From an uncultured Bacteroidota bacterium (GTDB taxonomy: Bacteria > Bacteroidota > Bacteroidia > Flavobacteriales > Flavobacteriaceae), in contig CAILTC010000195.1 in NCBI GenBank assembly GCA_903837025.1, positions 1-12,563 of the forward strand: DNA of 12,563 bases, written 5' to 3'. The notes under the pieces are model-generated. The model was not told the origin of the DNA and did not search any database. It was given only the letters and a program-made list of their open reading frames with translations. Below, piece after piece: positions 6,738 to 12,330 of this stretch (the stretch's first letter is position 1; each line of letters opens with the position of its first letter). The position numbers and the translations under genes were made by a program.

Positions 6738-6801
6738 AGAGAATAGAAAAAAGAAAAAAGACTTGTAGTAAGCTGCGTTTTTTGTCTTTATTCTATTCTC
6801 T
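6738..6801. repeat. AT-rich long imperfect hairpin after the SPFH gene
   Basis: AGAGAATAGAA (6738-6748) is the exact inverse of TTCTATTCTCT (6791-6801). The inner arms (A-rich 6749-6762 against T-rich 6777-6790, with AAAGAC/GTCTTT) pair with small slips, leaving a loop near 6763-6776 that holds the only GC-richer stretch (GTAGTAAGCTGC). It occupies most of the 104-nt gap to the next gene. It could end or attenuate SPFH transcription, or be a copy of a dispersed flavobacterial repeat. Confidence 0.5.
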
Positions 6802-6826
6802 ATTTTCTAACATCTAAATTTTAAAC

Positions 6827-7057
6827 ATGGAATTACCTAAATTTTTACTAGGAGACAACACTGATTTTCCCGAAGATATTTTTATCATTCACCTAGATTA
6901 TCCTCGATTTATTATCAATCTGAAAGATGATGAAGTGGAGTTTATGGAAGAAGCCGAAGACCTTGACGAAGCCGAATTAAACGCCGAAATGGAAGGGTTA
7001 ATAGAACTTGCCAATGCGTTTTATGATCGAGAAATGGAACTTTACGAAAAAGAGTAA
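6827..7057 (+). CDS. Small acidic hypothetical protein
   Basis: A 76-residue cytoplasmic protein of unknown function with no signal peptide or membrane segment. The N-terminal half has a defined hydrophobic pattern (KFLLGDNTDFPEDIFIIHLDYPRFIINLKDDEVEF), which suggests a short beta hairpin or small folded unit. The C-terminal half is a very acidic helix (EEAEDLDEAELNAEMEGLIELANAFYDREMELYEKE). I recall similar short proteins in flavobacteria annotated as hypothetical, but cannot name a family. Low-complexity composition alone would not give the ordered N-terminal segment, so I take it as a real gene. It sits alone on the plus strand, 104 nt after the SPFH gene and 99 nt before the secreted protein. 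No TAnnTTTG box is visible upstream, so it may be read from the SPFH transcript. Confidence 0.75.
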   Translation: MELPKFLLGDNTDFPEDIFIIHLDYPRFIINLKDDEVEFMEEAEDLDEAELNAEMEGLIELANAFYDREMELYEKE

Positions 7058-7117
7058 TATTGGGTTTGAAGAATTGATTTCAAAAATAGTTTAGAAAATA
7101 GGGTAACAAATTATAAT

Positions 7118-7125
7118 TAAATTTG
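7118..7125 (+). promoter_or_regulatory. Bacteroidota -7 promoter box for the secreted protein gene
   Basis: TAAATTTG matches TAnnTTTG and ends 31 nt before the ATG at 7157, giving a leader of about 27 nt. No -33 TTG at the expected spacing. The sequence is A/T-only apart from the G, so chance matches are common here. Confidence 0.35.
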
Positions 7126-7156
7126 ATATAACCATATAATCCTAAACTTTTATAAA

Positions 7157-7654
7157 ATGAAAAATATTAGAAAATCAATTAGTATTGCAATTGTAGCCGT
7201 ATGTAGTTTTACTTTTGCACAAGCACAAGAAGATACGCAACCTGTAAAGGGAACGCATATTAAAGATGCTCAGCTTGCTCCTGCAAAACGAGTTACGGCA
7301 TCTCCTTCTCCTGATAATCAAGAGGCATCAACCGATAGAAAAGGCTGGGACGGAAGTATAAAAGGAAAAAATACTGAAATTGAAATTGATTCAGAAAAAA
7401 AAGGATTGAATGCGGTAAATGTAAAAAAGAGTAATGCTGATTCCTCTTATAAAGATGGAGAGGACACAGTATCACATACAAGACCAGGAAATCACAAACC
7501 AGGAAAAATGGATGATTCATCGATTGTCGAAGATCAAGCCAATAATACAAAAGCTACAGAAGCAAATAATGGAAGAACAACAATTCCTACTGAAAATAAA
7601 GATTCAGATAATAAACAAAAACAATATGTAGGACACGTAACTTTGATGAAATAA
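7157..7654 (+). CDS. Secreted low-complexity hypothetical protein
   Basis: A 165-residue protein of unknown function. It has a clear signal peptide (MKNIRKSISIAIVAVCSFTFAQA, cleavage before QED). The remainder is almost entirely polar, rich in Asn, Asp, Lys, Ser, Thr and Gly, with almost no hydrophobic core. It therefore looks intrinsically disordered and periplasmic or extracellular. There is no cysteine after the signal peptide, no lipobox and no Por-secretion C-terminal domain. Short blocks that might be conserved are KGWDGSIKGKNTEIEI (about 62-77) and the C-terminal YVGHVTLMK. I recognise no family. It has its own candidate promoter, and its stop codon lies only 2 nt from the stop of the convergent meaB, with no terminator between. 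Confidence 0.7.
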   Translation: MKNIRKSISIAIVAVCSFTFAQAQEDTQPVKGTHIKDAQLAPAKRVTASPSPDNQEASTDRKGWDGSIKGKNTEIEIDSEKKGLNAVNVKKSNADSSYKDGEDTVSHTRPGNHKPGKMDDSSIVEDQANNTKATEANNGRTTIPTENKDSDNKQKQYVGHVTLMK

Positions 7655-7656
7655 AT

Positions 7657-8745
7657 TTATTTTTCAAAATACTTTTCCAATAATAATTGAGCGGCTACAA
7701 AAGGTGATATTTCATCGTTTTGTACCGCTTTTTTATTGTCTTCCAAAAGTTTTTGAATTTCAGGATGATTATAAAAGTTAGTTTTTAGATGCTCATTAAT
7801 GGTTTCTAACATCCAATATTGATTTTGTTCTTTTCGTTTTTCAAAGAAATAATGATTGCCTTTTGTGCGTTCAACAAATTTTTCGACTGTACCCCAAACT
7901 TCTTGAATTCCGTCATGAGTGATGGCGCTACAAGTTGATGTAGTGGGTGTCCAACCTGATTTCTTAGCCGGAAAAAGATGTAAGGCACGATTAAATTCTA
8001 CTTTGGCTAAATTCGCTTTTGCAATATTATCACCATCGGCTTTATTGATGACAATTGCATCGGCCATTTCCATAATTCCGCGTTTGATTCCTTGTAATTC
8101 ATCGCCAGCCCCAGAAATTTTTAAAAGTAAAAAGAAGTCCACCATGCTATGCACGGCAGTTTCGCTTTGGCCTACGCCAACAGTTTCTATCAGTATGGTA
8201 TCGAAACCACAGGCTTCGCAAAGTGTAATGGTTTCGCGTGTTTTTCGAGCTACGCCACCAAGAGTATCCCCAGATGCCGAAGGACGAATGTAAGCATTGG
8301 GGTCTTTGACCAGTTCTTCCATTCGGGTTTTATCGCCAAGAATACTTCCGTGCGAAATCGTACTACTTGGATCAACGGCTAGAACAGCCACTTTTTTCCC
8401 TAAGCGGGTTAAATGTTTTCCAAAAGCTTCGATAAAAGTACTTTTTCCAACACCGGGAACCCCCGTAATGCCTATTCGGACGGATTTATTGGCGTGTGCT
8501 AAACAAGCATTGATCACCTCGTTGGCTTTCGCCAAATGATCGCTATTGGTGCTTTCGACTAATGTAATTGCTCGACTTAATGCAGCAATATTTCCGGATA
8601 AAATGCCGTCTATCAATTCTTTGGAAGAAGGTTGTTTTTTTCTAAATTGCTGAATTTGCCCAACAGAATTTAGGCTAACAATTTCTGGTGGAGCAATACC
8701 AGCTTTTTCGTGAAGTGCGGACTTTTTTATTTTTTTGTTTTCCAA
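7657..8745 (-). CDS. meaB: MeaB, methylmalonyl-CoA mutase-associated GTPase (TTG start)
   Basis: A 362-residue G3E-type P-loop GTPase of the MeaB/ArgK family. MeaB gates loading of adenosylcobalamin into methylmalonyl-CoA mutase and protects the enzyme from inactivation, in the cytoplasmic route between propionyl-CoA/methylmalonyl-CoA and succinyl-CoA. Visible motifs are Walker A GVPGVGKST (95-103), VDPSST (124-129), the switch-region ETVGVGQSE (187-195) and the guanine-specificity motif NKAD (234-237). A helical N-terminal domain (about 40-85) and a C-terminal dimerisation arm complete the usual architecture. The start is a TTG: an in-frame TAG lies two codons upstream, and no in-frame ATG occurs before codon 142, beyond the P-loop. 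No mutase genes (mutA/mutB) are adjacent, so the partner must lie elsewhere. No convincing promoter box is seen. Confidence 0.95.
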   Translation of the reverse strand: MENKKIKKSALHEKAGIAPPEIVSLNSVGQIQQFRKKQPSSKELIDGILSGNIAALSRAITLVESTNSDHLAKANEVINACLAHANKSVRIGITGVPGVGKSTFIEAFGKHLTRLGKKVAVLAVDPSSTISHGSILGDKTRMEELVKDPNAYIRPSASGDTLGGVARKTRETITLCEACGFDTILIETVGVGQSETAVHSMVDFFLLLKISGAGDELQGIKRGIMEMADAIVINKADGDNIAKANLAKVEFNRALHLFPAKKSGWTPTTSTCSAITHDGIQEVWGTVEKFVERTKGNHYFFEKRKEQNQYWMLETINEHLKTNFYNHPEIQKLLEDNKKAVQNDEISPFVAAQLLLEKYFEK

Positions 8746-8853
8746 AACCTAAAATCATTTTAGTAAAATTAGTGCTTAAAAATGAATTAATTAATTTTTT
8801 GAAGAAGAATTAGTCAAATGGATCTTTTGGTAAAAGTAATTTGTAATAATCAT

Positions 8854-8861
8854 TAAATTTG
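8854..8861 (+). promoter_or_regulatory. Alternative -7 box upstream of the AEC permease gene
   Basis: TAAATTTG matches TAnnTTTG, with a TTTTGG (8825-8830) whose TTG is 24 nt upstream, just outside the usual 17-23 nt. It would give a leader of about 65 nt. It competes with the better-spaced promoter at 8892-8923. Confidence 0.3.
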
Positions 8862-8891
8862 GTCAACAAAAAGCCTTTTTGTCTTTGTATA

Positions 8892-8923
8892 TTGTGAAAT
8901 CTATAAATTAGTCAATATCTTTG
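8892..8923 (+). promoter_or_regulatory. Complete Bacteroidota promoter for the AEC-MFS unit
   Basis: TTG (8892-8894), a 21-nt spacer and TATCTTTG (8916-8923) together match the flavobacterial consensus TTG-N17-23-TAnnTTTG. It is the best match I found in the window. The -7 box ends only 8 nt before the AEC ATG (8932), so the transcript would begin within a few nucleotides of the start codon and be essentially leaderless. Confidence 0.5.
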
Positions 8924-8931
8924 GGGCACTT

Positions 8932-9843
8932 ATGTTGAACTTCATTTTAATCTTCGTTTTTTTATTTCTTGGAATCATTTTCCAACATATAAAGCAGTTT
9001 CCTAAAAATTCGCACAAGGTTTTAAATTGGATTGTAATCTACATTTGTCTTCCCGCATTAGCTTTATATTATATTCCAAAAATAAAATGGAGTAATGATT
9101 TACTGTTTCCAATCTGTGTGGCTTGGATCGGTTTTATTGTCTCTTATTTATTATTTCGTTTCTTGGGAAGTAAGTTTGGCTGGTCAAAAAAACTCACAGG
9201 ATGTTTGATTATATGCGCTGGATTGGGGAATACTTCATTCTTGGGATATCCTATAATCGAAGCTTTATACGGGCAAGAAGGGATGAAAACGGCGATATTA
9301 GTCGATCAACCGGGTTCTTTTGTTGTGCTCTCTACTTTAGGAATTTTGGTAGCAACCTTGTTTTCTTCAGGAAATACAAGTGGCTTTCATATTGCAAAAA
9401 AGATCCTTTTCTTTCCGCCTTTTCTAACTTTTCTTCTGGCTTGTATGATGAATGTTTTGGGTTATGATTTTCAAGATTGGATCGAATTTGTTTTGCGCAA
9501 ATCAGGAAGTGCCATGACGCCTTTGGCCATGATTTCGGTGGGTTTGCAATTGCGATTTGATAGAAAAAGTCAGCATTGGCCCTTTTTAGGATTGGGACTT
9601 TTGTATAAATTAATTTTAACACCAGCCATGTTCTACTTATTGTATGTAGTATTTTTGCACCAGCATACAAAAATTATTCAAGTCGCCATAATGGAGTCAG
9701 CGATGGCACCTATGATTACCGCATGTATATTAGCATCTTCCCATGGTTTAAAACCAAGATTAACTAGCATGATGATTGGTTTTGGAATACCATTATCTTT
9801 TATCACCTTGGCTTTTTGGTATTTTGTAGTACAGTTTATTTAA
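8932..9843 (+). CDS. AEC-family (auxin efflux carrier-like) permease
   Basis: A 303-residue inner-membrane protein with about ten hydrophobic helices, the normal size and layout of the AEC family in the BART superfamily. Visible hallmarks are LNWIVIYICLPALALYYIPKI after helix 1, the broken-helix segment CAGLGNTSFLGYPIIEALYG near the middle of the first half, and MTPLAMISVGLQLRF in the second half, matching the family's PLA.ISLG motif. The ending LASSHGLKPRLTSMMIGFGIPLSFITLAFWYF is typical too. Bacterial members export or take up carboxylates such as malate or malonate, but the substrate cannot be read here. The ATG at 8932 is the only sensible start because helix 1 begins at once. It lies 48 nt upstream of the MFS gene on the same strand, with no terminator between, so the two are probably co-transcribed. 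Confidence 0.88.
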   Translation: MLNFILIFVFLFLGIIFQHIKQFPKNSHKVLNWIVIYICLPALALYYIPKIKWSNDLLFPICVAWIGFIVSYLLFRFLGSKFGWSKKLTGCLIICAGLGNTSFLGYPIIEALYGQEGMKTAILVDQPGSFVVLSTLGILVATLFSSGNTSGFHIAKKILFFPPFLTFLLACMMNVLGYDFQDWIEFVLRKSGSAMTPLAMISVGLQLRFDRKSQHWPFLGLGLLYKLILTPAMFYLLYVVFLHQHTKIIQVAIMESAMAPMITACILASSHGLKPRLTSMMIGFGIPLSFITLAFWYFVVQFI

Positions 9844-9891
9844 AAGCTATTTTTTAGGTAAACCAATTTTTCATTCTATTATTTAATAAAT

Positions 9892-11115
9892 ATGAGTTCT
9901 TCAAGCACTACCGTTTCTCCTACAGATACTACAACAATTGTTCAAAAAACAGTATATCCTATTTTGTTTTCAATCGCATTTGCACATTTATTGAACGATT
10001 TATTGCAGTCGGTTATTCCGGCTTCGTATCCTATTCTAAAAGGAAACTTCCATTTAACGTTTACACAAATCGGATTGATTACCTTGTCCTATCAAATGGC
10101 AGCTTCTATTTTGCAACCCCTGGTGGGATTATACACGGATAAAAAACCAAAGCCTTTTTCTCAAATATTCGGCATGCTTTTCACCTTGTCAGGAATTGTA
10201 TCGCTTTCTTATGCATCTAGTTTTTTGATGATTATAGTTTCGGTTGTATTGGTCGGAATTGGGTCTTCTGTTTTTCATCCGGAAGCCTCTCGAATCTCTT
10301 TTTTGGCATCGGGTGGAAAACGGGGTTTGGCACAATCTATTTTCCAATTGGGTGGAAATGCAGGAACGGCGATGGGACCTTTGTTAGTGGCTTTGATTGT
10401 AGTTCCTAATTCACAATTTTATATTATTTGGTTTGTTGTATTCGCAATTATTGGCTTGATGGTTTTGAGTAGAATTGCACTGTGGTACCAAAATCATTTA
10501 AGTTTGAGAAATACTAAAAAAGCAGTTATCGATTTGCCCAATCTATCGCGAACTAAAATAATTGTTTCGGTGGGGCTATTGATGATTTTGATCTTTTCGA
10601 AATTCTTTTATATGTCAAGTATGACGAGTTATTTTACGTTTTACTTAATCGAAAAATTTCATTTATCTGTTCAAGATGCCCAATTTTATTTGGTTTTATT
10701 TCTTGGCGCTTGTGCAGTAGGAACTTTAATTGGCGGACCTCTCGGCGATCAGTTTGGACGTAAATATGTAATTTGGTTTTCGGTACTCGGAGCGGCGCCA
10801 TTTACCTTATTGTTGCCTTTCGTCGATTTGTTTTGGACAGGGGTTTTGTCAGTGGTAATTGGGATTATTATTTCCTCGGCATTTCCTGCAATCATAGTTT
10901 ATGCGCAAGAATTATTGCCAAAGAAACTCGGAATGGTTTCCGGACTTTTTTACGGATTTGCTTTCGGAATGGCTGGTTTAGGCTCTGCTTTATTGGGCAA
11001 TTTAGCCGATCATACGAGTATTACTTATGTCTATCATATTTGCGCCTACTTGCCTTTGATAGGGATTATTGCTTTCTTTTTGCCTAATTTAAAAAAGAAA
11101 AAAGCGATTAGTTAA
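9892..11115 (+). CDS. fsr: MFS exporter of the fosmidomycin-resistance (Fsr) type
   Basis: A 407-residue, 12-helix inner-membrane major facilitator. Signature segments of the Fsr group are FAHLLNDLLQSVIPASYPILK (30-50), FTQIGLITLSYQMAASILQPLVGLYTDKKP (57-86), GSSVFHPEASR (124-134) and GLAQSIFQLGGNAGTAMGPLL. A motif A-like GGPLGDQFGRKYV lies between helices 8 and 9. Fsr proteins are proton-driven exporters; the E. coli member gives fosmidomycin resistance when overproduced. The natural substrate here is unknown, so the symbol reflects subfamily resemblance, not proven drug export. The first 20 residues are Ser/Thr-rich and cytoplasmic. No own promoter box is seen in the 48 nt after the AEC gene, which suggests one transcript for both transporters. 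The end is convergent with the toxin locus and shows no clear terminator. Confidence 0.9.
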   Translation: MSSSSTTVSPTDTTTIVQKTVYPILFSIAFAHLLNDLLQSVIPASYPILKGNFHLTFTQIGLITLSYQMAASILQPLVGLYTDKKPKPFSQIFGMLFTLSGIVSLSYASSFLMIIVSVVLVGIGSSVFHPEASRISFLASGGKRGLAQSIFQLGGNAGTAMGPLLVALIVVPNSQFYIIWFVVFAIIGLMVLSRIALWYQNHLSLRNTKKAVIDLPNLSRTKIIVSVGLLMILIFSKFFYMSSMTSYFTFYLIEKFHLSVQDAQFYLVLFLGACAVGTLIGGPLGDQFGRKYVIWFSVLGAAPFTLLLPFVDLFWTGVLSVVIGIIISSAFPAIIVYAQELLPKKLGMVSGLFYGFAFGMAGLGSALLGNLADHTSITYVYHICAYLPLIGIIAFFLPNLKKKKAIS

Positions 11116-11206
11116 AACAGATAATTTTATTCTTTTCTTGAATTATTTTGGGATTTATTGTTTGTGCTGCGCACGCAAAGAAACGCTAACTGTTGTGAGA
11201 AGTTTT

Positions 11207-11359
11207 TTATTCAGGTTTTATTTTTACGATTTTATTGTCTCGCAAAATAACAAGTTCACTGTTTTTAGACTTTTTAAATTCTAAAAGTTTTTCATACACT
11301 TTTTCAAGTCCTTTTAGAATTTTATTTTTTTCTTCAATTTGAATTTCTATTGTTGTCAT
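11207..11359 (-). CDS. 50-residue small protein overlapping the zeta-like toxin, putative antitoxin
   Basis: The ATG at 11357-11359 opens a 50-codon frame ending at TAA 11207-11209. It begins MTTIEIQIEEKNKILKGLEK, continues with a charged, probably helical YEKLLEFKKSKNSE, and ends LVILRDNKIVKIKPE. The start lies inside the last codons of the zeta-like gene (overlap 11334-11359, different frame), so the two should be translationally coupled. The amphipathic helix followed by a short basic strand is plausible for a small antitoxin that wraps its toxin, and small partner genes are common beside COG4185 zeta-like kinases. The antitoxin role is an inference from position. The order is unusual, because in most toxin-antitoxin pairs the antitoxin comes first. 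It is short enough to be missed by a gene caller. Confidence 0.65.
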   Translation of the reverse strand: MTTIEIQIEEKNKILKGLEKVYEKLLEFKKSKNSELVILRDNKIVKIKPE

Positions 11360-11930
11360 AGTATTTTTTTAATAGGTTAAACTTCTCTTGGTTTGCAATA
11401 TTTAATAAACCATCAATTTGTTTGTCAGCTAAGAGTTCATGTTTTCCCTCGGAATTATCAAAAATCAAAGTGCCGTCGACAATTGGAAGATAAATATCGA
11501 ATAAATTTTCAATTCCTCTAATGTATCTTCTTTCAATAATTTCAGGTTGAATGTTGTGTCCACCTTCTGAAACTCTTGTTTTTACTCGTTCCTTAGCCAA
11601 TTCAATGTTTTGAAGCCAAAAGAAAAGCAAGGTTACTCGATATCCTTTTTCTTTTGCTTCAATAATTTTGTTTTTATAACTTCTTGTTGACAAAGTAGTT
11701 TCAAAAGCAAAATTTTGGTTTTCAAAAAGCAATTCATTGATTCTGTTTAACATTATTCGTCCTGCTTCAAACGAGACTTTTTCGGGCTGAAAAGGTGATA
11801 ATCCTTTTGCAATTTCGTCAGCATTGACAAATTCTTTACAATCCAAAATCTCAGGTAAAATTATAAACGATGCAGTAGTTTTACCTGCTCCGTTACAACC
11901 TGCGATTATGTAAAGTTTTTTGTCATTCAT
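11334..11930 (-). CDS. Zeta-toxin-like P-loop kinase (COG4185 type)
   Basis: A 198-residue P-loop protein of the zeta toxin/AAA family. Visible motifs are Walker A GCNGAGKT (11-18), the FVNADEIAKGLSPFQPE segment after strand 2 that matches zeta substrate-site positions, FAFETTLSTRSY, and the lid-like RVKTRVSEGGHNIQPEIIERRYIRGIENL typical of the COG4185 branch. Classical zeta toxins phosphorylate UDP-N-acetylglucosamine and block wall synthesis; COG4185 relatives have less certain targets, so the substrate is not assigned. The ATG at 11930 is required, because the first strand and P-loop follow directly. A TAAATTTG promoter box ends 5 nt upstream, predicting a leaderless mRNA. The downstream 50-residue gene overlaps its end by 26 nt. 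Flanking RAYT and REP debris suggests an accessory locus. Confidence 0.87.
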   Translation of the reverse strand: MNDKKLYIIAGCNGAGKTTASFIILPEILDCKEFVNADEIAKGLSPFQPEKVSFEAGRIMLNRINELLFENQNFAFETTLSTRSYKNKIIEAKEKGYRVTLLFFWLQNIELAKERVKTRVSEGGHNIQPEIIERRYIRGIENLFDIYLPIVDGTLIFDNSEGKHELLADKQIDGLLNIANQEKFNLLKKYYDNNRNSN

Positions 11931-11935
11931 ACTTG

Positions 11936-11943
11936 CAAATTTA
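11936..11943 (-). promoter_or_regulatory. -7 promoter box immediately before the zeta-like gene
   Basis: CAAATTTA on the plus strand reads TAAATTTG on the minus strand and matches TAnnTTTG. It ends only 5 nt before the ATG (11930), so transcription would start almost at the start codon. No -33 TTG at standard spacing. An inverted repeat lies just upstream at 11951-11971. Confidence 0.4.
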
Positions 11944-11950
11944 CAAATTA

Positions 11951-11971
11951 TTTCTGTTTGTTTTTCAGAAA
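11951..11971. repeat. Inverted repeat upstream of the zeta-like promoter, possible operator
   Basis: TTTCTG (11951-11956) and CAGAAA (11966-11971) are exact inverse copies with a 9-nt T-rich spacer, 8-28 nt upstream of the -7 box in the zone where the -33 contact should lie. An autoregulatory operator is possible for a toxin-antitoxin locus, but six-base arms are weak evidence. Confidence 0.25.
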
Positions 11972-12059
11972 TCGAAAGTGAGTGGAAACGCTTTTTTTTT
12001 AATGGATACTTCGCTCAGCGTTGGAATTACTCCTGGTTTAGCTATATGCACTGTAAACG

Positions 12060-12221
12060 CTACGATTTGTTTCTGAATTTAAGTAGGTGCTCGATGCAAT
12101 CGAGCACCAGATGGAATTCGTCTATCCAATTGACTGTCGCGAAACGTACAAAATAAGCACCTTCTTTTTCGTGACCCGAGCGATAGCGAATAGGCGAAGC
12201 AAATTTATATTTTCGACTCAT
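12060..12221 (-). pseudogene. 5' remnant of a REP-associated tyrosine transposase (RAYT, IS200-like)
   Basis: The minus-strand ATG at 12221 opens MSRKYKF, then after an odd stretch EGAYFVRFATVNWID, the characteristic N-terminus of flavobacterial RAYT (Y1 HUH, IS200/IS605-like) transposases. Two disruptions are visible. Residues 9-19 (SPIRYRSGHEK) look like an insertion of about 33 nt, because intact relatives join KF almost directly to EGxYFVSFATV. After Asp34 (12120) similarity stops abruptly: the frame runs through an unrelated palindrome (12086-12108) to a TAG at 12060-12062. The HUH (His-x-His) and catalytic Tyr regions are missing, so the product cannot be active. Family identity rests on the recalled N-terminal motif and is fairly secure for such a short fragment. 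Confidence 0.7.
12086..12108. repeat. REP-like perfect palindrome 1
   Basis: GGTGCTCGAT (12086-12095), a 3-nt GCA loop and ATCGAGCACC (12099-12108) form a perfect 10-bp stem. It sits exactly downstream of the truncation point of the RAYT remnant. On the minus strand its 22-nt core has the form GTGC-N13-GCACC, the same length and ends as palindrome 2 at 12309-12330. Confidence 0.7.
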
Positions 12222-12254
12222 TTTCTTTTTTGTAAATATAAATATTCATAAAAC

Positions 12255-12289
12255 AACAAACTACAACTTTTTTAGGGTTGTAGTTTGTT
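12255..12289. terminator. Hairpin terminator between the RAYT remnant and the membrane-protein gene
   Basis: AACAAACTACAAC (12255-12267) and GTTGTAGTTTGTT (12277-12289) form a perfect 13-bp stem with a TTTTTTAGG loop. It is followed by TTGTTT on the plus strand and GTTTTATG on the minus strand. Its place 41 nt past the stop of the minus-strand membrane-protein gene makes it a likely terminator for that gene. Confidence 0.65.
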
Positions 12290-12308
12290 TTGTTTGCTCA
12301 ATTTTGTG

Positions 12309-12330
12309 GGTACGAGCTTGAAGCTCGCAC
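12309..12330. repeat. REP-like palindrome 2
   Basis: GGTACGAGCTTGAAGCTCGCAC is a 22-nt inverted repeat with 10-bp arms broken by one mismatch. On the minus strand it reads GTGC-N13-GTACC, with the same ends and length as palindrome 1 but a different stem (GAGCTT/AAGCTC). It abuts the stop codon of the neighbouring gene, whose TAG begins at its last base (12330). Confidence 0.6.

Larger units (their letters stand above)
11985..12240. other. Gene-free mosaic of mobile-element debris upstream of the toxin locus
   Basis: These 256 nt hold no intact gene. They contain a 5' RAYT fragment (12060-12221), a perfect palindrome (12086-12108), and a stretch at 11986-12061 with the 6-bp inverted repeat AGCGTT (12017-12022) / AACGCT (12056-12061), plus AAACGC at 11986-11991 and again at 12055-12060. 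The segment containing CAGCGTTGGAATTACTCC resembles repeated flavobacterial intergenic DNA in my memory, but I cannot name it. Base composition is richer in GC than the neighbouring genes, in keeping with inserted material. Confidence 0.5.

Noticed and set aside
7919..8293. 124-codon open frame antisense to meaB
   Set aside because: Shadow of the strongly conserved MeaB GTPase region; its translation shows no recognisable domain.
8749..8763. CTAAAATCATTTTAG inverted repeat just upstream of meaB as an operator
   Set aside because: Six A/T-dominated base pairs overlapping the upstream stop codon; too weak to call.
8866..8882. ACAAAAAGCCTTTTTGT inverted repeat as a terminator
   Set aside because: Stem is almost only A-T pairs with no gene ending upstream on the plus strand; more likely chance in AT-rich DNA.
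11164..11181. Short palindrome TTTGTGCTGCGCACGCAAAG between the MFS gene and the small toxin partner, as a third REP or terminator
   Set aside because: The stem needs a bulge, does not share the 22-nt GTGC...ACC geometry, and lacks a T-run on the minus strand.
11920..12156. 78-codon plus-strand frame across the RAYT/REP region
   Set aside because: It runs through the palindrome, a poly-T stretch and the antisense of the RAYT remnant, with no family resemblance.
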